Shown piece by piece: positions 12,216 through 24,080 of a stretch of 64,000 nucleotides of DNA (positions are counted from its first letter, which is position 1; every line of letters starts with the position of its first letter). The translations under genes were made by a program, and so were the position numbers. The stretch is from assembly GCF_000237925.1 (NCBI RefSeq), contig NC_031502.1:27347951-27411950 (forward strand). Reading direction: 5' to 3'. Origin of the DNA: Schistosoma mansoni (Eukaryota > Platyhelminthes > Trematoda > Strigeidida > Schistosomatidae). The notes under the pieces were generated by a model. The model was given only the letters and a program-made list of their open reading frames with translations. It was not told the DNA's origin and did no database searches.

Positions 12216-15200
12216 TATGTCATGTATTTATTAATGAGTTTCATTGTATATCTATTCTTGTTAGGAAATTAAATATTCCAATTTTTTTCGTTTTCAATTA
12301 AGATTTATGACTAGTTATTAACCCATCTAACCCGTATTCTGATGGATTTGGTTAGTATTCACAATTATTTGCATAAATACATCTAACATTATTATTAATG
12401 GCTTTATTCAATATTATAATCTGGTACAATATGGAATTCTCAGTACATATTACCACTTGTCTGATATTTTATAATGAGAAGCTAATTGAAAGGAAATAAT
12501 TTTTCCGCTTTACTCATCTTTTTACAAAATATCTGAATGGGAATTATGCATTGTATTACTGTGTGTTAAATTAAATTGTCTAAAAGTTTCACCTTAATCT
12601 AGGAATAATATCCACATACTCTAAATCATATTACAAAGGTTTTGAGAACTATTAATTCTTTCATGACTTTAGCATATATACACCTATAATAACACAATTT
12701 ACGGTAGCTGCTGTTGTACTTTGTTTACTGTCTTTTACTAATCAAGTGAAACTCATTAACTGGACCATATTGATATATTACTGAATCAAGGTATGACATT
12801 GTATGAAATATAATTAAATAGACAAGAATCAGACAAACGGAAGGGGTTATTTTATAATTTTAAGTTAACGGATTTTAAAGGCCTCAGTAGTGTATTAGTT
12901 GTTAACTCGACTTCCGTTTGATCCCATTATTTTTACCATGCAAATGTGCTCTCGATTTACACAGATAAAATTATGAAGTTGCAACGAGTTAAGGGCTTTG
13001 CCTTCAATTGATTGATTGTTTCATAGTCAATTTGGAGAAGACAGTCTACAGTTAAATATCAGTTATTAGATGATGTTGTATGTAATTCATATTCTTAAAG
13101 TTTACAAACATACAATTACGTATATGTAGATGCGATTTTCATACAATTGCTTTGTTAAATCTAAACTAAGAAAGGACAAGAATATGCTTATCATAAAATG
13201 AATTCATTCCATTTTAAGGATTCTCTTTGGATAGTATAAAATCAAAGTTGATAATATGGTTATAAAGTTTTAAGTGAAAACATAAGTAATACCCATTATA
13301 CAATAATAAACAGAGCAGTTAGGATCAATTAGTCCCAATATGTTGTTGAAAATGAAGTGATATGGAGGAGAAATTATTACCAAGTCATATAATCAAGATG
13401 AAATTAAATAAATTAGTGGAAATTAAAGGATTGTCAAAACGAAATGCTTAATGGGTGAAATTACATCAATAGGATTATTTTACCATGGTATTCACTCTGA
13501 CGATATTTATTAATAATAAATTGAATACTGTTTTCGTTTAAGACTTCAAAGTGTAATGCAATTATGTTGCTTTAAATCTTCTCATTATGCTTGATGTTCC
13601 CTAGCAAGTAACTTGGTCGCATAAAGTTTTAGGATGTATTCAAAACACCACAATATTTAAAAAGGAAATTCTGATTTCAGGCGTTTGCAACTAATCTAAG
13701 TAAATGGACTTACAGTTGAGATTATGTGGATCAAATCAAACTTTATCGTACAAACTTTCTTTCATTTTACTGATTTACTATTGCAAAAGTATTAATCGTA
13801 ATTTGTTTATTTAAACTTGTAACCCATCACCTTTATAAAAGCCACCTGCTTTATATGATGTATTGAATCGGTGTTGTAATGATTCGACTCAGTAACTCAT
13901 CACGACGTGTATAAATGTCTTCTTCAACGTACAGAGGTCGTTTCGCATTAAGAATCCTATGAACCATAATTGGCATAAATCAGCAAACAAAAAGGGTTAC
14001 CTAACGCTATTAGAAAAGTTTGTTAGTCTGTCAAAACTGTTTTCTAAAGACTCATATTTGAATTGAATGAATTAGAAAAACTAATTCCCAATTGAACTGT
14101 TTTTAGCTTAATTAGAATATAAGAGTTCTAAAGAAAACCCAATAAATACAGTGTACTAATACTCAAACCAATTAAGTATTGAACCATGTTTCATCAGAAA
14201 TTACAAAGAATCTGTACAAAGGGTTTTTTAGAATAAAGTCTTCAGTAACTAGTAATCTAAAATCACTTGCATCTTAAGGAATTTCATTTATTTAAATTCA
14301 TTTGATTATAAGTTACTCCCTGATATACATTACATTATACTGGTTCCAATGAAGTCATGATTCTATTCCTATGAAGGAACTGTTTATTGTGTCTTATAAG
14401 ATCCAAATTTAGTTCTGTCAGCAGAGCATAGAAAAGCTTAGGAAGCATTATTCCAAATTAGACCCTACTAATACATAACACTTTGCTTTCGGGTCACAGT
14501 CGACCACAGAGATTTAACTTCATTTACTGAAATAAAAAAATATCCATAATTCATGAAAAGAGCACACGTTCACTAGAACAATATATGTATTACACAACAA
14601 CACAAATCCTAAAGGTTTGCTTTTAAACTGAAGCGTTAGATACTGCTTGGTTTATAATATAATTACAAAGAATTAAACCATCAGTGACCTTGAAGGACAT
14701 CAATTTTTACCAACCTGCAAACTTAACATGCTAGGCAAATCAGTATGAAAAATAGACATTGTTTACACCTTAGGAAAAATTTAAAAGCCTGTCTAATCAA
14801 TTATCCAAAGAGTGACTTGAAATAACCTTATAGAATCCTGATAAAATAAAGTTCATTTTTATTTGCTTTTATCTCCATAGTTTATCATAATTTTGTTTAC
14901 CAGTTTGTTAAAATAAATGGTTGGTAAAAACAAAAAAATTAACATATCTAAAGATGTGAATGTTTATAGAATATGGTAAGTATGTGGTACAAACACTACT
15001 TTGTATAAATTCATTTAGTACTGCTTGTTTGAATCTTCCCATCGATGTGCTAGGACTGCAAATGGTCAGTCTCTTATTGGCATATGTGCATCCATCTCTG
15101 CTTACTACTTTGTATATATTATCAAAAAGTGTTACAGCATCCATATGTTTATTGTCTCAGATGTTTCTTAGTTGCGTTCTTGCCATTTATTTAAACATGT

Positions 15201-15900
15201 TAGCTAAAATACCTATAGTATTTCAGAAATTTCTATAGTTCTTATAGAATTTGGATCATGGAAATAAATACGCACGTTAGTTATAAGTCAGCACAGGACT
15301 ATTATAATGAGACATTTGTGAATATCGATACATTTTCATATCTTAAAATATAGACTGATCTCAGTTAAAGCACTATCAAAAAAGCAAAGCACTGGACACA
15401 TATTTTTCTCACAAAAATAACAAATCTTCTTAAATATTTATCGTCTAAAAGTTTGCTTTGCATTTTATCTAGCAAAAAACATCAGGCTGACGATAAGGTA
15501 TTACTTGAATAAGCTTTTTAAAGTTGGTGTAAACATGGTTCATTCAATAGTAATAACACCATGTTTGTCACTTTCTCCATAAAATAATGTTATGGTTTGT
15601 AACAACTCTAATCTAAAGGTATTACTATTGTAGTGAACAAAACACTAGTTGGGGACAAGCGAATGTATTTAAGCACAAATTACAGACTGTCTCACTAAAT
15701 TCTGATAACCATACAGCATACAGTTAATTTGCAAAATAACAATCAATTGTCTCAATCTTAACTGTTACTTCTGTAAATATCAGTTCATCTCTAATTCCAA
15801 TGTTCATGCATTTTCCTACCAACCGCGTTTCATTTCAGTTCTTTCCTTATCGGTCTTCTGCCAAAATACATTCTATGTCTGACCATCACCATATGCTACT
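12216..15900. other. Gene-poor AT-rich region
   Basis: No exon, RNA gene or transposon is supportable. Short open frames on both strands at about 14908-15238 overlap each other, and the minus-strand frame contains a short internal direct repeat (ATACAAAGTAGT twice), which looks more like a repeat remnant than a gene. Confidence 0.35.
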
Positions 15901-16039
15901 TATATGGACATAGGGAGCCCACACCACACTATGAACATAAAACTTGTCATTAATTTGATATTACAGTCTAAATGTACTAGTCAAGTAAATCGAACGTTAA
16001 AAATGTTTGTCAAAGTTCGTTTCTGCGTTGTTGTTTTTT

Positions 16040-16150
16040 TGATGGAGTTTTGTTCCCTGAAGTGGATGGTTTGGTCGTGGAGCTTACATCGTCCTTCTGA
16101 ACGACATCATCAGCATAAACTTCGAGTAGAAGTCTACGTGTTAGCATGAG
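16040..16150 (+). repeat. Dispersed repeat fragment, copy 1
   Basis: A GC-richer island reads GGTTTGGTCGTGGAGC..ACATCATCAGCATAAACTTC. A diverged version occurs at about 24025-24080. It may be a terminal part of an unrecognised retroelement; the boundaries are uncertain. Confidence 0.4.
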
Positions 16151-19100
16151 GTTGAACAGGATCAATTTTACTGATAACAAATCACTTCATAAAGAATAGT
16201 TAAGTTTACTGGGAGATGAAATGCATAATTTCCCAAATCACAAGTCTTGGAATTTAAAAACACTATTGCGATAGTTTATGTTAAGTAAGCTCAAGCTATC
16301 AAAAAAGGAAAGTAAATGATAAATAGAGTTAAAATTTTAAATAGATTATAACCGTGTGTAATTCTTCTCCGATTCATACAGTCCATCAAAAAGTCCTGTA
16401 CCTTACAGTTTCATAATTGATTTTGGCACACTACTGACCAGTTTCATCGACACTTTTCTTTTCATAATGATTTCTCAATTATTATAATGATTTTTCTAAG
16501 ATCATTCAAAGGAATTATTCTATTTCATAAACAGAAATAAGCAACCTCTACCTAGGAAAGGAAACTAAAACATAATTAATTGAAATTTATTATACAATCA
16601 TGGAAAACACCGACAACACAATCCTTATAAGAAAAAACTTCGAAAGTAGTTAAGATCTTTTTGGTATATGTTTTATTTGTATTTGTCTTAAAAGAGCGCC
16701 ATACTAGATTGGTATTTCGGTGCTATTTAGTTTTGATTACATTTTTATTGTTAATTTAATTGTTCGGTACTTTCTGTCATAGAATTTTTAAACCAAAAAT
16801 ACGATCGTTTCAAAGGACAAAATGATTTATATTTCAACTATGTGTTTGTTACAAGAATAGTTCATGTTTTACAATGAGCTTAGTTCTAATTGGTATAAAT
16901 GGTGGTTATTAACATATAATAAACAAATAGCTCAAATAATGCACCAATAAATCAGTTTTGCGATTCATATACAAACATGTAATATGGTAGCCTTATTTCT
17001 TTACGTCGGCACGCATTTTTTGTTACAGAAGTAATAGGGCGATTCATTTCTATAAATCTTTATTTGAACTTCATGTAACTACAGTATATACATTATACCT
17101 TTTCATAAATGCTTGCCAAAAGTGTTGCAGATGTAGCCTTATTTATTAGAGAATAGACAAAAGATATCGGCTGTCGAAATGGCAGTCACATTAACAGTGG
17201 TGTGTAAGTTTTTTATGCAATTCTACATATTCGCTAATTCGATAATGTAAATCGAATAATCTAAGCAAAACATTTGATAGTAGTAAATAGTAGAAACACC
17301 ATTCCGTTTAAAGAGTATATATAAAGTAATGTGATCACATCTAATAGGTATACTAACATTGATTATTCCATGGATAATAAAATCGATTTGAATTATTAAA
17401 TATTAATCATTAAAAAATCGATACAGAAGGTTTAGTAACTATGAATGACTCCTTAGAGATCAAATTTTAAAAAATAATAGAGCTTCTGAATTAAATAATT
17501 TATCAGCACTCAACAAGAAATAAAGTTTGATTCTAATAACCTACAACGAATTTAAATAACATTATTTATGATCTTTTATTTTAAAATAAATTCTTGTACT
17601 GCCGTCTGAATTTTGAATGAGTTACAAGCACCTACTTTTGAAACTGAAACATTTCAGCCCAATACTGTAAAAGTCAGTTTCTTTTTTTACGCTCTGTTAT
17701 AATGTGAGTTTTTTTTGACGTTCCATGATTAACGCTTTAATCTATAATTTTTGAACAAAAGCCATTATTAATCAAACAAACACTGATAATCGTACAATTG
17801 AAAATTGTCTCTATGAAGCAAAGTTTCCAATCGTGAGTGACTTACTTGATAGTCTTTGTTTACGTCTTCAGTAAAAAAAAAACTAAGACATGAAAATGAT
17901 ATCATTTATTGTCTGACAACCTTTGTTATCACAGCCCATCTTAGTTTATATCATCTGTTGAAATTTACAAAACGCCGTGTATAGAAGTCATGATAGAATC
18001 TATTACAATTATTAACAGAAATCTATGGTTCACAAATAGATTCCGTATACGTGCAGAGTTACATGCCGGTCATTGTTCAATCAAGTAAAAGAAGACACTT
18101 GAATATTATTTCTCCTCGAAATATAATATTTGATATTATCAATTGTTTAAATGTTATGATATCAGTTAGGACTTGGCTTTTATATAGTTGATATTAATAG
18201 GATAAGTTATCGTTGAATAATTAAGGCTAGTTAGACACTCTTTACAAGGTTAATGATGCTAACTCATTTTTGTTTCGTGTATAGTTATGTTTAAAATAAT
18301 GTAAAGTCGGTTGATTATTTTCATTAAATGCCCTCCACAACTATTTGCTATCGTGTCAAGTACCCTTCCGATGAATGACACTTGATTATTTAGCCAGTTA
18401 TTTTCAGACTCTTTAATAAATAGAGCTGTCTTTCTTTTTTCAAAATGAATAAAATTATCTCAGTTATGGTTAGTAAATAATCACTTTACATTCTCTTCTA
18501 TCAATAAGACTCTAGATTCTGTCATAGTTTTCTATAAAAGATTAATATAAGTTGAACTTTAATATATGCCACCAAATAATTTATCATTCTGAACACTGTA
18601 AAATACAATCTATAGACTTAATAGGATCTCAATGTTTAAGACAAAACTTGAAATGAATTAAATATATTATTTATGACTGTACCCAATAACGAAATTATGA
18701 TATTCATCCTCAAGTTTTATTAAGGTTGTTTTTCAGTCTCATTTTCTTTTGTTTTATAAAAATACTAATTCCGCTAAACTGTAATACTAAACTTAAGGTG
18801 ACAAATTTCATGCTACTCAGGTTAGACAAATGTAAAGAATTCAAAATCTACAGCTGTTCCTGGTGAGTATGAAAGTAGATGATCACAATTAAGAGGAGCA
18901 AATTTAAAAGGTCTTTGAATTTATTTTAATAAATCTTAAATTTTACTGGTTGGTGTAACAGGTATTTTGTTTTGAGTGTGAAAAAGGCACAAAGTGTACT
19001 TTTAGAAATGGTATATCAACTGCAGTAAGTAATCATTTAAAATTGACTATATTGTGAAACAAAATTGTTTACTTTTGCACTTCAAGCGCAAACATAAGAC

Positions 19101-19810
19101 AGATAATAAATTGCTAGTTATGTTGATATGGTAAGGAAAAGGGATTATGATATTTAAGTATTAATTCTATTGGTTGGCGAATGACTAGGAAATTCGGATC
19201 CTGAAATCAGATAAATTTTAAACAAATTTCAATTGTTCATTTTTGCGTTAAATATTTGACATTTAGAACAACATATTTTGGCTGTTAGTCTCCCCGATTT
19301 TTGATTCCCGCTAGCTGAGCTATATATAAATAGCCTGGTTTTCGCAAGTATTGATCACTTAGTTGTACGTTACAAATTAATTAAGATCATTCGCGCAATC
19401 CAAGTCAACGTAAAACATGTAAACTACTTTCTTAGTGAAACAAATGTAATTAGGTCTTTCATACGAGTTTACTCTTGGTAGCAAATCCTTTAAGATATTT
19501 CTAACCTAAATAGTTGAATATCAAGAACCATTTTTATTTAGGCTTATTTTTAAGCTATAAGAGTCTTCAATAAATGTTTCTAGTCAAAGATGCTAAGGAG
19601 GATAGTACTAATTTTATTTTGCTCGGGCAACCAACAAGGTGAAAGAATGTATAATTTAATTTGACATTACCTTTTCGTTTTATATAATAGAAATATAGTG
19701 TAATCGTAAGAATGGGTCAAAATTAAAATTATTGACCACTGAAAAGAAAGTCTGTATTTAAAGAATGCTATTTTTTCCACAAAAGGTATATAAGCATCAC
19801 AAGATAGATT
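16151..19810. other. Gene-poor AT-rich region
   Basis: I see only AT-rich sequence with short homopolymer runs; no open frame has coding character and no repeat is recognisable. Confidence 0.4.
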
Positions 19811-19879
19811 TTACCTTCCTAATAGTTTCCGGTCGGGCCGAGAAAATTTGTGGCATACCGATGAAGCGTAATTGTTGGA

Positions 19880-20018
19880 TTCAATTATTGGGTCCTGCGT
19901 GCTGGTTCGTGGCCGCACACTGCTGAGGATTTCTATACTAGGACGAAACGGTTGTCCAGTGCATCCAAAGTTCCAATGACGATCTAGCTTAGATCGACTC
20001 GTGCTTTCAATTGTAAAA
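19880..20018 (+). mobile_element. Hammerhead-bearing SINE, partly intact ribozyme core
   Basis: The ribozyme segment is 19915-19962. Stem I arms CACTG (19918-19922) and CAGTG (19957-19961) pair. The core CTGAGGA is at 19923-19929, GAAA at 19945-19948 and the cleavage triplet GTC at 19954-19956. Stem II is weakened (TTTC against GGAC). The upstream tRNA-like part is eroded, and the CTAGCTTAGATCGACTCGTG tail matches the family's 3' end. Confidence 0.75.
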
Positions 20019-20099
20019 ATCCCACAATCTCCGTAATTCTCACACACTAATGACATATTTGTCATAAAGTATGGGAACTGATGTGTGAATCGCAATGTT

Positions 20100-22080
20100 C
20101 ATTGTATGTTCACTATAACACAAAACGAAACTTATTTCTAAATGTTTTCTGTATTTCTTCACTATCAAACTAGACTTCAACACTAATCAAAATCAGTCTC
20201 TAGATCTGTCCAAGTAGACAGATTTAAACTTATGAACGTTATTTCATTTTTAAAACTTGGGAAACTATTTACCAAACGAAATAAATTTGGTTTTTTAAAT
20301 GAAAATAGATAATAATAAGTAATTCAAAAAAAGGTTTAAGAAAACTTGAGATGATTATTCCAATGTACTTAAACGGAATATTTATTCACACGATAGTAGT
20401 TCATTCCTCCTATATTGTTAACTCTACTACTACTACTAATACTAATACTGGTAATAGTATTTGTAGTATTACTGGTTCATATTTTTTCCCATTCGGTAAA
20501 AAACTGGTCGGTCCGTCAATTTAGTGGTACAGTTTTATAAATTTAAATAAACCGTTTGTCTAATTCTCGTATTTCGGGTTAAATTACATTTCCTGTCATA
20601 CATTTTATTAAGCAAACTTCATTATTTTGTAAATAATATTCATTTCTGCACTTTCTCACATTTATGACACTGTATTTCATCAGTCAATTTCCTAAGAAAA
20701 AACAAAGAATTGTACATTATCTTTATTACCTGACAAATAGTAGTTAGCAGTCCACTCTCTATTTTGTAAATGTTTTACAGAAGCATCTAACAGTTTTCAG
20801 CATACTTACAATAGCAATGAGCATTTATTCATGACAAAAATAATAGTGATTATAAGACATGCTAACTAGTTACGTATTAATGATCAGTTATGAACTTTCC
20901 TGAATAAAAACAGTAGATCTTAACTAAAGACTGTCAAGAGTACTACTAAACCTTGAATCCTTACAACAAAACTAAACTGCGTAATATAATTTATTCAGTT
21001 ATCATTTATGCTCTAACACTGACTTACATTTTTCTTTTTATGAAACTTCTTACTAACAAAAATTGTACCTGAAAAAGAGTAAAGTATTGAGAAGTGTGAT
21101 CTTTAGACATTTAGTTGGTAGACACAAAGTGAACAAAACAAATTTTAGAATTATTTAAAAAACAGTGAGCACTTTTATTCTACTTCGCAGAGGTCATTGC
21201 CATCAGGCGCTTCCTCCCCGACCTCTGTATATAGAATAAAGTCGTGGTAAACCTCTCATTACAATTTTAAGATAGCTACCTTATTTTGATGTTTGCTAAT
21301 TAGATTATCTCTCCATTGTAATTTATTACTTAAAATAAAACAAATTCCACTGACATTCACTCACGACGTTAACCCTAATTACTTGTCAACGAGATGCCTC
21401 GATTTTCATTAATTTGTTTTTATTCATAGTCTTTTTATTATGATCTATAACTTCAGCCCCTTTCTTATATGAATTCACCTTTAACATATGAATACTAATT
21501 ATTCTTAACTATTATGTTAAATGTGTTGTTTCCTTCTCTTGTTTCTCATGTTGTTTCGAACTTAACGTAATTAAATATAGTGTTTAAAACTCTTTATAAT
21601 ACTTTTATGATGGAAGTTCAGGCCGTTTGTAGCTGATGAGAAGCCTTGAACTATAGTGAATTTGTGTTATTTTGATAATCTTGTTCTTTTCACTTTATTT
21701 GAAAATACTGCTGTTAAACTATATTTATGTGAACTCTGTATTTACAAAAACAAACCTTTCATAGCGAATTTGTGATATTTTAAAAATCTTGTTCTCCTCG
21801 CTTTATTTGAACTATAATAGTACTTGTGGTTATATTTTAATTTACACTTATGAAAATTCACACAAAGAAGTACATATATCGTAGTTTCTGAGGAAATTGT
21901 TAGTTTCAAAAAGAACTAAGTTTCTCTCACGTGTTAAGACGAAAAAAACTCAAAAATTGAGTCCTCGGTCACTAGAAACTGAGAATTGTCTATTTATTAT
22001 ATATTTAGGAATGTAGTCTGAACATTCATGTTAATCTTTACAATTAAAACAAATATCCAAATATTCAAATAGATGTTATT
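20100..22080. other. Gene-poor AT-rich region
   Basis: It contains a short imperfect ACT/AGT-type simple repeat around 20425-20472 that can fold on itself, and nothing else I can name. Confidence 0.4.
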
Positions 22081-22092
22081 CAGAGATTTCTG

Positions 22093-22093
<1 letters not shown>

Positions 22094-22137
<44 letters not shown>
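22094..22137. repeat. (AT)n microsatellite
   Basis: About 44 bases of perfect AT dinucleotide repeat. Confidence 0.95.
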
Positions 22138-22138
<1 letters not shown>

Positions 22139-22870
22139 GAATTGCGCTTATCAGTTACCTTAAGCGCACCAACTTTGATTAATTTAAGTTCAAATAGATC
22201 AGATGTGTGTTGATTCACACTAAATTATTTATCTCCATCCCTTCGTATATGATTCAAATTTGACCCTAATTGTATTTAAATTTATGTCTATGAAAGAGGA
22301 GCCACCGTGACCCATAGTGAATAGTTTGTGTTTACAAAATGGTTTATTTTAGTTGTAAAAATTATTAATGAATCAAAATGTATAACTTTGTGTAGAACCC
22401 TTTTTTACTAACTTATTCATATTCCTTGTAATAATGTTTTTACTTAGACGGAAATCATAACTATCTTAGTAAAGTAGTGCACCAAAAGTATACTTTATGG
22501 AATTTAGATGATTGTACTAGGAATGAAGTCATCTGTTTTTAAGATGGTGCAGAATGAATATTGGTTTATAACATTTGTGAAATGGGAATCAAAGTTCACA
22601 GAGGTCCTTCTACATACAGTTTTGAATTCATTCGCTAACTCCAAGAAATATCTTAATAACTTTTACTAATTTTCGAAAAGAACAGTCACCATAAAATTTC
22701 AGCTTCATATAGGAAAAACATACCAGTAGTTTATTGCAGACCATATAAACATTTCCATAAACCAAGAAAAACGAGAATGCTTCAATTCGAAATGACTAAT
22801 TACAATGATCAGAAGGGGATTTGTGGAGATTTCAGTATTTTTCAAAGTTGAAATCATGAGTCAATTGAAG

Positions 22871-23070
22871 NNNNNNNNNNNNNNNNNNNNNNNNNNNNNN
22901 NNNNNNNNNNNNNNNNNNNNNNNNNNNNNNNNNNNNNNNNNNNNNNNNNNNNNNNNNNNNNNNNNNNNNNNNNNNNNNNNNNNNNNNNNNNNNNNNNNNN
23001 NNNNNNNNNNNNNNNNNNNNNNNNNNNNNNNNNNNNNNNNNNNNNNNNNNNNNNNNNNNNNNNNNNNNNN
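22871..23070. other. Assembly gap (200 N)
   Basis: Exactly 200 unknown bases. The inverted-repeat geometry predicts that the missing sequence is the reverse complement of about 23125-23250, that is near 126 bases, if the two SINE arms are equal. The placed length of 200 is then probably arbitrary. Confidence 0.98.
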
Positions 23071-23179
23071 CAGAGCCCTTAACCGATAGACCACTGAGCC
23101 AGCATCCAACGGTTAAGGGCTCTGGCTCGAGACTGGTAGGTCCTGGGTTCGAATTTCGCGAGTGCGGGATCGTGGATGC

Positions 23180-23225
23180 GCACTGCTGAGGAGTTCCATA
23201 ATAGGACGAAATGGCCGTCCAGTGC
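23180..23225 (+). ncRNA. Hammerhead ribozyme (type I, SINE-encoded), intact core
   Basis: This is the best preserved ribozyme in the window. Stem I is GCACTG (23180-23185) with CAGTGC (23220-23225). The core CTGAGGA is at 23186-23192, stem II is GTTC with GGAC (one U-G pair), GAAA is at 23208-23211, a minimal stem III follows, and the cleavage triplet GTC at 23217-23219 predicts self-cleavage after base 23219. Schistosome SINE ribozymes of this layout are known to cleave despite a very short stem III. Activity here is inferred. Confidence 0.85.
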
Positions 23226-24024
23226 TTCCAGGTTTTTGATGGTGGTCTAGCTTCAATTGACTCATGATTTCAACTTTGAATAATTACAATGAAGTAAACA
23301 TCACAGAAATATGACGGAAAAAAATATTCCATAAGAGATTGACCTGACCAACATTCTAAGACTTCCGATTTGTTTATTTTCAATTCTGTTAGTTTTCAAA
23401 TTGGTCACTGATGGAGATTTTACAAGAACAAATCATTCCTTTCACTTTTTTATAAACTTCAACAGTGTAACTAAACTACTTCAAATTAGTAAATACATTA
23501 AGCTCTAAATTATTCTAAGAACAGATGACAAGTGAGTCACAAAATAGAATTTGGCCATTTCTCTTCAAACAGGTATCATATTTACCGTTGGATTCTTGAA
23601 TTCCGAGATTGTCTAGTGTTAATTGAAGTACTTCGAAAGACAGTAAAAGGTGGATAATCTGTGTGAATACTTCAACTTCCTTCTCTTATTTTACAACTTT
23701 ATAAAAATTGAGCACCCATATTATTGACATCATTTACCGGATAAATTAATATCCATTGTATTCTCAAATGAATAACATTGAAAAGAAATAAAGAAGTTAA
23801 AAACACATTTTATTAATTGTCAGTAAATATTGAAAGAATTCAAATCTGTTTTAAGTGAACTAGCAAACTATAAGCACATCTAATGCGTCACTTATATGAT
23901 CAAGACAGAAAATCTGAATGACGTATGATAAGTAGAATTATACTTTCAGTAATCTGAAATTACATGTCGGATATTTTAAACAGTGGTAGAGAGTTTCGAT
24001 TATGTTCGACTATTATGATCTAAT

Positions 24025-24080
24025 TGGCTTTGGAGTGAGGCCTTCATTGTCTCTCTAGACATCATCAGCAGGAACTTGAA
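24025..24080 (+). repeat. Dispersed repeat fragment, copy 2
   Basis: The segment TTTGGAGTGAGGCC..AGACATCATCAGCAGGAACTTG is a diverged relative of 16040-16150. The element type is unknown. Confidence 0.35.

Larger units (their letters stand above)
22841..23283. mobile_element. Head-to-head inverted pair of hammerhead SINEs spanning the gap
   Basis: The left flank 22841-22870 is the exact reverse complement (30 of 30 bases) of 23251-23280, the 3' end of the right-hand SINE. Inside, 23071-23085 is the exact reverse complement (15 of 15) of 23110-23124, with a 24-base centre. A minus-strand SINE therefore faces a plus-strand SINE, 5' ends inward, and the Ns fall in the left copy. The left copy keeps the 5' tRNA-like start (GGATGCTGGCTCAGTGG on the minus strand, with an A-box-like TGGCTCAGTGG); the right copy lacks it. 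Its B-box-like GGTTCGAATTT is near 23145. Confidence 0.88.

Noticed and set aside
14908-15238. Overlapping frames on both strands, one hydrophobic
   Set aside because: No splice or start evidence; the presence of a short internal direct repeat suggests a repeat remnant.
19811-20095. Minus-strand frame of 94 codons
   Set aside because: It is the antisense of the hammerhead SINE at 19880-20018.
21997-22218. Minus-strand frame with a Tyr-Ile run
   Set aside because: Produced by translation of the (AT)n microsatellite.
22805-23109. Open frames running through the gap
   Set aside because: They exist only because the Ns contain no stop codons.
23110-23165. tRNA-like sequence with A-box and B-box-like motifs
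   Set aside because: It belongs to the hammerhead SINE head and continues directly into the ribozyme; no tRNA acceptor stem can be closed.
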